Origin: JBJXHC01 sp046160825
GTDB lineage: Bacteria; Bacteroidota; Ignavibacteria; UBA10030; UBA6906
Reading direction: 5' to 3'
DNA length: 29,760 bases
NCBI GenBank assembly: GCA_046160825.1
Contig: JBJXHC010000023.1
Span: forward strand, 1 to 29,760
Part shown: positions 22,841-29,760 of the stretch, piece by piece
Layout: each line of letters starts with the position of its first letter
Numbering within the stretch: position 1 is the first letter of the stretch
The notes under the pieces: generated by a model
What the model was told of the DNA's origin: nothing
Database searches by the model: none
The model's input: the letters and a program-made list of their open reading frames with translations, nothing else
Program-made: the position numbers and the translations under genes

Positions 22841-23314
22841 CTATTCCTTCACTCCAAAAAACACATTAAACATTTCGTACAGGTGGTGTTCTTCATGTCG
22901 CATCAGTGATTCCATGCATTTCTCAACCGTATAGTTCGGCGCATGAGGATGCTTCCCTTCCTTGCGCCATTGCCGGTCATCGAGGGTCTTTAGGAGTGAA
23001 ATCAATGTTTTTCTCTGCTCGACGTAAGACCTTATACCCTCGTTAAAATTCAGGGCAACGTAGCTCTCATTCACTTCACTGGCACCATTAAGCGGGACAA
23101 GTTCAGCATGTTCTTCCTCGAGCATGTGAGCAACACGTTCGATATACATATCCTGATCCCCCACCAAGTGCATCACAATCTCGTGAAGCGACAATTGATC
23201 CACGGAAGGACGTTCTTTGAGCTGCTCAGGCGAAAGTCCATCAGTGTAGCTCCGAACTTCCTGCACGTGAGCCCAGAGTCGGCTGATAATGAATTGTCGT
23301 GATGCATCAGTCAT
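22841..23314 (-). CDS. DinB-like four-helix metal-binding protein
   Basis: The 157-residue, fully helical protein fits the DinB/YfiT superfamily. The three metal-binding histidines are probably in LHEIVMHLVGDQDMY (about residue 50) and in the C-terminal HEEHHLYEM pair (about 141-145). Such proteins are putative metal-dependent transferases, including bacillithiol or mycothiol S-transferases, and the substrate here is unknown. It is separated from the LiaF-like gene by a single base and lies inside the polX-nth operon. Confidence 0.85.
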   Translation of the reverse strand: MTDASRQFIISRLWAHVQEVRSYTDGLSPEQLKERPSVDQLSLHEIVMHLVGDQDMYIERVAHMLEEEHAELVPLNGASEVNESYVALNFNEGIRSYVEQRKTLISLLKTLDDRQWRKEGKHPHAPNYTVEKCMESLMRHEEHHLYEMFNVFFGVKE

Positions 23315-23315
23315 T

Positions 23316-23918
23316 TCAGTTCCTCACCACCACATCTCCGAACACCTGTGACGCAATGATGCGTAACCTTTTGCTTGCCCCGGCAAACCCGGGTGTTTGA
23401 AACGTCATTGTCGGAGAGAATCCCTCTTGACGTTGATGGTTGAGTTCAAGTTCACCGAGAAGTGTATTGGATGAAAGAGAGAATTCCATCCCGGGACTCA
23501 ATCGTACCCTCGTTGTCCCAAAGACGCCACTTGTCTTGAGTGTGTGGTCACCCTCAGCGAGACTTGCATTGGAAAGCACAATCTCCGTATCGCCGAAGAC
23601 TGTTGTAACAGATCCCCCGGAGAACGCTTGCGAATCGACATGCACTCTGTAATCGCCGAGAATATTGGAGTAGTTCAAACTGCCGGCGTTTGTTGAGCTG
23701 CCCGCATCACGGATTGTCTGTTGCGATGCCGAAGGACCGCTGGCATGTGCCACATGAGGCTCCTTCTTGCGGAGAAGAATCCAAGTCCCCCAGAACACAA
23801 ACAGAAGAGGCCAGAACGTTGACACAACATCACCAAAGTCAACCACATTGACGTTGTCCAGAAGGAATAACACGCCAAGAACCACTAGAACAATCCCCCA
23901 CCACATGCGTGACTTCAT
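23316..23918 (-). CDS. LiaF-like membrane protein
   Basis: The 200-residue product has two membrane helices at the N-terminus (RMWWGIVLVVLGVLFLLDNV and VVSTFWPLLFVFWGTWILL), a hydrophilic linker (about 52-85), and a C-terminal beta-rich domain with repeated GDYRV, FGDTEIVL, FGTTRVRL, LLGELELN and VFGDVVVR units, typical of the LiaF/YvqF fold (DUF5668-type N-terminus). In Firmicutes LiaF restrains a cell-envelope stress kinase, but no kinase is nearby and the role here is unknown. It begins 10 bases after the polX stop. Confidence 0.85.
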   Translation of the reverse strand: MKSRMWWGIVLVVLGVLFLLDNVNVVDFGDVVSTFWPLLFVFWGTWILLRKKEPHVAHASGPSASQQTIRDAGSSTNAGSLNYSNILGDYRVHVDSQAFSGGSVTTVFGDTEIVLSNASLAEGDHTLKTSGVFGTTRVRLSPGMEFSLSSNTLLGELELNHQRQEGFSPTMTFQTPGFAGASKRLRIIASQVFGDVVVRN

Positions 23919-23928
23919 TTGTGCCCGA

Positions 23929-25674
23929 TCAAGTGATGTGAAAATACTTGAGAACGTTGTTCAACGAACGGGTGTTGAGGACATCCTTTGCCTCCAGCCA
24001 CCCCTTTCGTGCGATACCCACGCCGTACCGGACATCGCTCAATCCTTCGACGTTGTGTGCATCCGGATTGATGGCGATGAGCACTCCTTTTTCCCTGGCG
24101 TATTTGCAGAGACGCCAATCAAGATCAAGGCGCAACGGATGAGCGTTGATTTCAATAATCTTCCCGTGGTCTGCTGCTGCATCAATGACTTTGATCATGT
24201 CCACCGGATACCCGTCGCGTGAAAGGAGCAGTCGTCCGGTCGGATGGCCGAGCATGGTCACATACTTATTCGTGATGGCTTTGATAATCCGTCTGGTCAT
24301 TTCCGCTTCACTCAGATTAAAGACGCTGTGTACCGATGCAACAACATATTCAAACGATGCGAGCACACTGTCCGACCAGTCCAGATCGCCGTTAGCGAGA
24401 ATGTCGCATTCGGTTCCCTTGAGAATGCGGAAGCCCTTGAGCTTGCTGTTGAGACTGTCAATTTCCCGATGCTGCTCCTGTACGCATGGTTCCGTGAGTC
24501 CGCCCGCGTACGCTGCCGATTTGCTATGGTCAGCCAGGCCAAGATACTTCCATCCGAGTGCTTTGGCGGCCTTTGCCATCTGCTCGATGGTATTCACACC
24601 GTCGCTATACGTGGTGTGGCAGTGGAATGTTCCTGTGATGTCTCCCCATTCCACGAGTGTCGGCAGTGTTCCCTTTTCCGCTGCGTCCATCTCTCCCATA
24701 TTCTCACGAAGTTCGGGAGCGACGTACTTCAAATCCAGTGCTTCATAAATATCCGATTCGTCTTTGCACTTCACAACTTGTTTGGCTTTGCCGCGTGTTT
24801 CCTCGGAGTCCAACTTGGAGAACCCGTATTCATTCAGACTCAGGCCGTACTTGCGCGCACGTGATCTCATTTCAACATTGTGTTCCTTGCTTCCCGTGAA
24901 ATAATTGAGGGCAAACGGAAACTCGCTGTCATCCACAATTCTTAGATCGCAACTGATTCCGGCCTTCAGTACCACACTGGATTTCGTCTCCCCGTTCGCA
25001 AGGACGGTCTGAACATCCGGATGCGAGACGAATGCCCGCATGAGCTTGGATCTGTGGGAATCTTTCGCACTCAACAACATATCAATATCGCCGATAATTT
25101 CCTTGCGGCGACGCAGGCTTCCGGCGATTTCCCCGCGTGTTATCCCCTTCTGCTTAAGCAGGTCGCTAAATACACGGTCGGCAGCTTCAGCAGCCTTGTG
25201 ATAATGAGTCTTATCGCTTCTACGGCGAAGTGCTTCTATGCCTTTGAGGATATTCTGCTCGGTTTTCTCTCCAAAGCCCGCCAAACCTGCAAGCTTGTTT
25301 TCACGTGCGGCTGCTTCAAGCTCGTTCAGACTGCTGATCTTCAGTTTGTCATAGATCAGCTTTACTTTTTTCGGACCGAGCCCTTGAATACGCAGCATAT
25401 CCAATACGCCTTCGGGAAATGCCTTGCGAAGCTCATCGTAGTCGTTGGACTTTCCTTCCTTCAGGAGATCGGAGATAACCACGGCCGTGGTCTTCCCGAT
25501 TCCGTCAATTTCAAGAAGCTGTCCCGAATCGACGAGCTCTTCGAGTCCATCTGTTATGCCTTCGAGGGCGCGAGAGGCGTTATGGTAGGCGCGAGCCTTG
25601 AACGGATTTGCTCCCTGCAATTCCAGTAGAGTTCCCATTTCATCGAGAATTGCAACGATTGCTTTTTTATCCAT
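23929..25674 (-). CDS. polX: Family X DNA polymerase / 3'-5' exonuclease PolX
   Basis: The 581-residue bacterial PolX fills short gaps in DNA repair. The N-terminal helix-hairpin-helix region has LLEIDGIGKTTA (53-64) and IQGLGPKKVKLIY (96-108). The nucleotidyltransferase core is GSLRRRKEIIGDIDMLLS (185-202), with catalytic Asp196 and Asp198 and a third carboxylate in SCDLRIV (Asp243). The C-terminal PHP domain (from about 345) has FHCHTTYSDG (His351, His353, Asp358), LADHSKS (His383) and the DAHN end, giving the 3'-5' exonuclease and end-processing activity. I chose the ATG at 25674. A longer frame to 25740 would contain the promoter at 25712-25740. Confidence 0.96.
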   Translation of the reverse strand: MDKKAIVAILDEMGTLLELQGANPFKARAYHNASRALEGITDGLEELVDSGQLLEIDGIGKTTAVVISDLLKEGKSNDYDELRKAFPEGVLDMLRIQGLGPKKVKLIYDKLKISSLNELEAAARENKLAGLAGFGEKTEQNILKGIEALRRRSDKTHYHKAAEAADRVFSDLLKQKGITRGEIAGSLRRRKEIIGDIDMLLSAKDSHRSKLMRAFVSHPDVQTVLANGETKSSVVLKAGISCDLRIVDDSEFPFALNYFTGSKEHNVEMRSRARKYGLSLNEYGFSKLDSEETRGKAKQVVKCKDESDIYEALDLKYVAPELRENMGEMDAAEKGTLPTLVEWGDITGTFHCHTTYSDGVNTIEQMAKAAKALGWKYLGLADHSKSAAYAGGLTEPCVQEQHREIDSLNSKLKGFRILKGTECDILANGDLDWSDSVLASFEYVVASVHSVFNLSEAEMTRRIIKAITNKYVTMLGHPTGRLLLSRDGYPVDMIKVIDAAADHGKIIEINAHPLRLDLDWRLCKYAREKGVLIAINPDAHNVEGLSDVRYGVGIARKGWLEAKDVLNTRSLNNVLKYFHIT

Positions 25675-25711
25675 GAAATGACTGGGTGAGGAGGAAATTG
25701 TGTGTGATGAA

Positions 25712-25740
25712 AAAATACGGAAATGAGGAGTGAGATTCAA
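25712..25740 (-). promoter_or_regulatory. Promoter of the polX operon (TTGAAT, N17, TATTTT)
   Basis: On the minus strand TTGAAT (25735-25740), 17 bases and TATTTT (25712-25717) give a predicted start near 25705 and a leader of about 30 bases to the ATG at 25674. It would drive the six-gene run polX to nth. Confidence 0.6.
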
Positions 25741-25790
25741 CCGAATTTCAGGCTACACCGACTGAGAAAACGAAAGAGAGGCTCTGAGAC

Positions 25791-26789
25791 TTACGCGGCA
25801 GCGCTCTCCGTGGAAACGGCGGATGGGCTATACAACTCCAGGAAGCTCGTAAGATGCTCAAGGATTGGCGCTGCTTCCGTAAACTGCATCAGCTCCGTGC
25901 GGATCTTTGACACATGTGGTAAACCCCGCAGGAAACCGGAGTAGTGTTTGCGAAGTTCGATGACGCCGACTCTCTCCCCTTTGTATTCCACCGACAGCGC
26001 AAGATGTTGTTTCAATAAAGTTACGCGTTCATCAATACTCGCTTCAGGAAGAAGTTCCCCTGTGGCGAGATAGTGCTTGGCCTGTCGGAAGATCCAGGGG
26101 TTCATTACTGCACCACGACCGATCATGACTGCATCGCAACCCGTGGTATCAAAAACATACTTGACATTTTCAGGAGTGACGACATCACCATTAACAATGA
26201 TAGGAATGGAAACCGCCGCTTTTATTTTGGGAATCCAGGAATAGTCCACCGCTCCCTTGTGTCCCTGATCGCGGGTTCGACAATGCACCGTGAGGGCTTT
26301 GATTCCTACCTGTTCACACATCTTGGCTACATCAACAATGCGGATACTGTTGGCATCCCATCCCAAGCGGGTCTTCAGTGTCACAGGAATCTTGACAGCA
26401 TTGACAACCGTAGAGGCAAGCTTCTCCATCTTGGGGAGGTCACGCAACAATCCGGCACCGGCCCCCCGCATCGCAACGTCCTTCACCCAACATCCACAGT
26501 TAATGTCGATGATATCCGGATTAAAGCTCTCAGCCATCTGCGCCGCCCCGGCCATCGCATCAATCTCACCTCCATAAATTTGGATGGCGAACGGTCTTTC
26601 TTCTTCCCAAAACGCCATTTTCTTCCGTGTCTTTTCCGAGCCACGCACCAAGCCATCTGAGTTCACAAACTCCGTATACACGATATCCGCACCAAGGCGC
26701 TTGCAGATCACCCTGAACGGCAGATCCGTCACGTCTTCCATGGGGGCGAGGAGAATACCTTTTTCGATTTCTACATTGCCGATTTTCAT
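25791..26789 (-). CDS. dusB: tRNA-dihydrouridine synthase (DusB type)
   Basis: The 332-residue FMN enzyme reduces specific uridines in tRNA to dihydrouridine. Motifs include KIGNVEIEKGILLAPMEDVTD at the start, DIINDINCGC-type signature DINCGCWVKDVAMRGAGAGLL (catalytic Cys near residue 100; Trp follows where Pro is usual), LKTRLGW, LTVHCRTRDQGHKG, VNGDVVTPE and GRGAVMNPWIF. I chose the ATG at 26789 (KIGNVEIEKG) over the ATG two codons upstream, because the -10 box ends directly before the latter, so transcription would begin at the second ATG. The transcript is then leaderless. About 115 bases separate it from polX, which has its own promoter. Confidence 0.95.
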   Translation of the reverse strand: MKIGNVEIEKGILLAPMEDVTDLPFRVICKRLGADIVYTEFVNSDGLVRGSEKTRKKMAFWEEERPFAIQIYGGEIDAMAGAAQMAESFNPDIIDINCGCWVKDVAMRGAGAGLLRDLPKMEKLASTVVNAVKIPVTLKTRLGWDANSIRIVDVAKMCEQVGIKALTVHCRTRDQGHKGAVDYSWIPKIKAAVSIPIIVNGDVVTPENVKYVFDTTGCDAVMIGRGAVMNPWIFRQAKHYLATGELLPEASIDERVTLLKQHLALSVEYKGERVGVIELRKHYSGFLRGLPHVSKIRTELMQFTEAAPILEHLTSFLELYSPSAVSTESAAA

Positions 26790-26795
26790 GATCAT

Positions 26796-26824
26796 AAAAT
26801 ACCCAAAATCGGCTGCGGAATCAA
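26796..26824 (-). promoter_or_regulatory. Promoter of dusB (TTGATT, N17, TATTTT), probably leaderless
   Basis: On the minus strand TTGATT (26819-26824), 17 bases and TATTTT (26796-26801) lie directly next to ATGATCATG. A start seven bases after the -10 would coincide with the second ATG. Confidence 0.55.
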
Positions 26825-26868
26825 CCGGACGGATGACTCAATGATCTTGTGGCCGAGGAACTTAGTTC

Positions 26869-26897
26869 TGGATTTTCCGTACCAGAATCCTGATATT
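26869..26897 (+). promoter_or_regulatory. Candidate promoter of the M16 peptidase operon (TGGATT, N17, GATATT)
   Basis: TGGATT, 17 bases and GATATT each differ by one base from the TTGATT and TATATT boxes used elsewhere in the window. The predicted leader is about 70 bases. GAGGAGG follows near the ATG. Confidence 0.35.
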
Positions 26898-26972
26898 GTG
26901 CAGCCACGCAGACGCAATACCACTTCAGGGGTAAATTAATGCAGCACGTAGTCACTATGAGGAGGATATCCT

Positions 26973-28400
26973 ATGAGTATTTCCCAATCCACTGCTATCC
27001 GACATATGCGCGGGTATGCAGGAACAACAGGGTTCGCGGCTCTGATCATTGCAATGTTGGTGACAATGAATAGTCCGGCAGCAGGTGCCGAGCCGGCCGT
27101 GAAATTCGAGCAGTACAAACTCGACAATGGCATGACGGTTCTCTTGCACGAAGATCATTCCGCTCCCGTCGCCGCAGTGGTTGTTATGTACCACGTCGGC
27201 TCAAAGAATGAGAAACTCATGCGAACGGGCTTTGCCCACCTGTTTGAACACATGATGTTCCAGGGCTCGCAGTACGTCGGCGATGATCAGCACTTCAAGG
27301 CCTTGCAAGAGGTCGGCGCCAACATCAACGGAACAACCAATACCGACCGCACAAATTATTATGAGGTTGTGCCGAGCAACCATCTGGAACTTGCTCTCTA
27401 TCTCGAATCCGACCGTATGGGATTCCTCCTCCCTGCCATGACACAGGAAAAGCTCGATAACCAGCGTGATGTTGTCAAGAATGAACGCCGCCAGAGCTAC
27501 GATAACCAACCATATGGCACGGCGTGGGAAAAAACAGCCAAGGCCCTGTACCCGGAAGGACATCCGTACAGTTGGCCGACGATTGGTTCGATGGATGATC
27601 TTTCCGCTGCTTCTCTTGAGGACGTGAAAGAATTCTTCCGCATATACTATGCACCAAACAACGCTTGTATTGCAGTTGCCGGCGACTTCACTCCTGCTCA
27701 AGTGAAAGAGTGGATACAAAAATACTTCGGTGAGTTTGAGAAAGGAACGGAGATTGTCCGACCAGACATGCAGCCGGTGACACTCACAGAGGAGAAACGC
27801 CTTGTATTCGAAGACAAGGTGCAACTCCCCAGGCTCTATCTTTCATGGCCGAGTGCGTCAATGAACACACGTGAAGACGCTGTGCTCGACGTGCTCACGG
27901 ATATTCTTACAGCCGGCAAAAATTCCCGGCTCCATAAAACACTTGTCTATGATCGACAGGTTGCGCAATCGGTAAGCGCATACCAGTACGGAATGGAGAT
28001 TGCGGGGCAAACGGGCATTGAAGTAACTGCAAAGCCCGGGAAAACACTCAGCGAGATGGAAACGGTGGTCAATGAAGAACTTGAACGACTTCTGAAGGAT
28101 GGAGTAACCGCAAAAGAGATTCAAACTTCGATCAACAATAAAGAAGCCCAGTTGATCAATAGCCGCGCAACGGTATTGGGAAAGGCGAACTCGCTCGCAA
28201 CATACTTCACGTTGACCGGCAATGCAAACAACTTCAACACTGAACTTGAACGGTTCAAAGGCATCACTCCCGACGAAGTTCTTGCCGTTGCCAAAAAGGT
28301 CTATGGTGCGCCGAAGGTCGTTATGAGTTTCGTTCCTGAAGGAAAGACCGAGCTTGCTGCTGAACGCCGTTCCATAGAAAAGAAAGGAGGCGTGGAATGA
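26973..28400 (+). CDS. Exported M16-family zinc peptidase (catalytic subunit)
   Basis: The 475-residue protein is a pitrilysin-type peptidase. An N-terminal signal-like hydrophobic stretch (GFAALIIAMLVTMNSPAAGA) precedes VKFEQYKLDNGMTVLLHEDHSAP. The inverted zinc motif HLFEH lies at 89-93 with the third ligand probably Glu171 in VVKNERRQ, about 77 residues later. The second M16 domain starts near PRLYLSWPSASMNTRED. The start is well supported by GAGGAGG seven bases upstream. The stop overlaps the start of the next gene by four bases (ATGA), so the two are made together, as expected for a heterodimeric M16 pair in the periplasm or at the surface. Confidence 0.95.
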   Translation: MSISQSTAIRHMRGYAGTTGFAALIIAMLVTMNSPAAGAEPAVKFEQYKLDNGMTVLLHEDHSAPVAAVVVMYHVGSKNEKLMRTGFAHLFEHMMFQGSQYVGDDQHFKALQEVGANINGTTNTDRTNYYEVVPSNHLELALYLESDRMGFLLPAMTQEKLDNQRDVVKNERRQSYDNQPYGTAWEKTAKALYPEGHPYSWPTIGSMDDLSAASLEDVKEFFRIYYAPNNACIAVAGDFTPAQVKEWIQKYFGEFEKGTEIVRPDMQPVTLTEEKRLVFEDKVQLPRLYLSWPSASMNTREDAVLDVLTDILTAGKNSRLHKTLVYDRQVAQSVSAYQYGMEIAGQTGIEVTAKPGKTLSEMETVVNEELERLLKDGVTAKEIQTSINNKEAQLINSRATVLGKANSLATYFTLTGNANNFNTELERFKGITPDEVLAVAKKVYGAPKVVMSFVPEGKTELAAERRSIEKKGGVE

Positions 28401-29760
28401 TCTCCATTCTCCGCACATCACTCGCATTTACCATTCTGTTTATGGGGACAACGATGCCGTCACTTACTCAAAAGGTGGATAGAACTCAACGCCCGAAGGC
28501 GCTGGACGTCCCGCAAGTCAAGCTGCCGAACATCCAAAAATCAAAATTGAAGAATGGACTCGCTGTCTGGCTGGTGGAGGAACACGAGCTTCCCCTCGTT
28601 GCAATGAACCTTGTTTTTCAGACTGGTTCGGATCATGACCCCGTATCGAAACCCGGCATCGCCTCAATGACCGCAGACGTCATGGATGAGGGAACCAAGA
28701 TACGTAACGCGCTTCAAATTGCTGACGAGCTTGACTTTATCGGAGCGAATCTCAGTGTCCGGTCAGGCACCGATGGCTCATTTGTCACATTGAACACGCT
28801 TACCAAACACCTTGACGCTGCCCTCGATGTGTTTGCCGACGTGCTGATGAATCCCACCTTCCCTGAAAAGGATTTTGACAGGCTTAAGGAGCAGCGATTG
28901 ACAGGTCTGTTGCAGCAGAAGGATCGGGCGGGGACAATCGCCTCCCTCGCATTCAACAAGATTGCCTACGGCACGGAACATCCCTACGGGAATGATGCTG
29001 GCGGTACGGAACAATCCCTCCGGACGATGACGCGTGATGAGATCGTGGGATTTTATGAAGAATACTATCGCCCGAACAACGCCACATTGATTGTCGTCGG
29101 CGATATCACGCTCAGTTCTTTGCTGAACACCCTGAATACCAAACTTGACGGCTGGAAGGCGCGTGAGACCAACCGTGTATCCATACCCAAACCACCGGAG
29201 ATGGCAAAGCGCACGGTATACCTTATTGACAAGCCCGCTGCTGCACAGTCGGAGGTCCGTATTGGTTACCCGGCAGCAGCGCGCAACACGCCGGATTATT
29301 TCCCGTTGCTTGTTGCCAACCGGATTCTTGGCGGGCAATTCTCCAGTCGCCTGAATATGAACCTTCGCGAAAAACGCGGGTTCAGTTATGGGGTGCGGTC
29401 TGCATTTCAGTTCAATAAAGAGGTAGGGCCGTTCATCGCATCGGGCGCGGTTGTCACGGCCAAAACCGACAGCTCGCTTACGGAGTTCATGTACGAAATT
29501 GATATGATGAAGAAAGATGGGCCGACTGCCGAAGAGGTTGAATTTGTGAAGAAGGGTCTGACCGGCAGTTTCGCTCTTACCTTCGAAACCCCGGCGCAGA
29601 TTGCAGGGTCGTTGCAGAATATTGTCTTGTATAATCTTCCGGAAGATTACTACCAGACCTATCTTCAGAACATTGACAAAGTCTCTCTGGAGGATGTCAA
29701 GAAAGCGTGCCGGAAGTATTTGGATTCATCCACAATGGCCGTGGTAGTTGTCGGCGATCT
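28397..29760 (+). CDS. M16-family peptidase-like partner lacking the zinc motif (C-terminus cut off by window edge)
   Basis: About 454 residues are visible, and the frame is open to the window edge. A signal-like N-terminus (ISILRTSLAFTILFMGTTMP) precedes IQKSKLKNGLAVWLVEEHELP. Where the first protein has HLFEH, this one has SMTAD within KPGIASMTADVMDEG, so it cannot bind zinc in the M16 manner. The second-domain features are kept: RIGYPAAARNTPDYFPLLVANRILGGQFSSRLNMNLREKRGFSYGV, the RxxxGYxY-like region of the substrate-binding partner. It should form the non-catalytic half of a heterodimer with the preceding protein. AAAGGAGG lies eight bases before the start, inside the upstream gene. Confidence 0.93.
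   Translation, partial: MISILRTSLAFTILFMGTTMPSLTQKVDRTQRPKALDVPQVKLPNIQKSKLKNGLAVWLVEEHELPLVAMNLVFQTGSDHDPVSKPGIASMTADVMDEGTKIRNALQIADELDFIGANLSVRSGTDGSFVTLNTLTKHLDAALDVFADVLMNPTFPEKDFDRLKEQRLTGLLQQKDRAGTIASLAFNKIAYGTEHPYGNDAGGTEQSLRTMTRDEIVGFYEEYYRPNNATLIVVGDITLSSLLNTLNTKLDGWKARETNRVSIPKPPEMAKRTVYLIDKPAAAQSEVRIGYPAAARNTPDYFPLLVANRILGGQFSSRLNMNLREKRGFSYGVRSAFQFNKEVGPFIASGAVVTAKTDSSLTEFMYEIDMMKKDGPTAEEVEFVKKGLTGSFALTFETPAQIAGSLQNIVLYNLPEDYYQTYLQNIDKVSLEDVKKACRKYLDSSTMAVVVVGD

Noticed and set aside
24244..24864. Long plus-strand frames opposite polX (also 24146-24748 and 25021-25629)
   Set aside because: Antisense shadows of a firmly identified gene.
27201..27824. 207-residue frame opposite the M16 peptidase
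   Set aside because: Antisense shadow with no motif.

Overview
The window looks like chromosome of a Gram-negative bacterium from the Bacteroidota/Chlorobiota side, probably an Ignavibacteria- or Kapabacteria-like lineage. Two secreted proteins end in a type IX secretion sorting domain of the YPNPFNP type, and there are several outer-membrane or lipoprotein genes. Unlike classical Bacteroidetes, many genes have clear Shine-Dalgarno sequences. At least nine intergenic regions carry sigma70-like promoters with a near-invariant 17-bp spacer (TTGAnn, N17, TATATT-like). The taxonomic placement is inferred from these traits, not from a marker gene.

Left part (1-4277): a rhomboid protease gene cut by the window edge, then a 3,549-bp mobile element (653-4201) bounded by perfect 26-bp inverted repeats and an 8-bp target duplication. 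It encodes an IS1-family DDE transposase and, as passengers on the same strand, a small basic protein translationally coupled to a single-chain restriction-modification enzyme (PD-(D/E)xK nuclease, N6-adenine methyltransferase, one HsdS-like target-recognition domain). The enzyme gene is interrupted near its 3' end by an 11-base G tract. Changing the tract by one base restores a standard HsdS C-terminus, so this may be a phase-variable R-M system carried by an insertion sequence. The element sits in the divergent promoter region between the rhomboid gene and the next gene and appears to split the rhomboid -35 box. This is the most interesting part of the window.

4278-12417: a plus-strand cluster with a HisC-like aminotransferase, 4-hydroxyphenylpyruvate dioxygenase, two exported proteins, a homogentisate 1,2-dioxygenase-like protein and an acyl-CoA ligase. 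It reads as tyrosine/phenylalanine catabolism, with the aminotransferase probably feeding the first dioxygenase.

12418-20697: a dispersed-type repeat, two divergently transcribed outer-membrane proteins, an HD hydrolase with methylmalonyl-CoA epimerase, a small membrane zinc-ribbon protein, and a two-gene minus-strand operon of a lipoprotein plus an M43-type secreted metalloprotease that is frameshifted in this sequence.

20811-26789: a minus-strand run of housekeeping genes: dusB, then polX, a LiaF-like membrane protein, a DinB-like protein, a thioredoxin-like ferredoxin, an unknown 316-residue protein and endonuclease III, the last six closely packed as one operon. 26973 to the end: two overlapping exported M16 peptidases, a catalytic one and a partner lacking the zinc motif, the second cut by the window edge.
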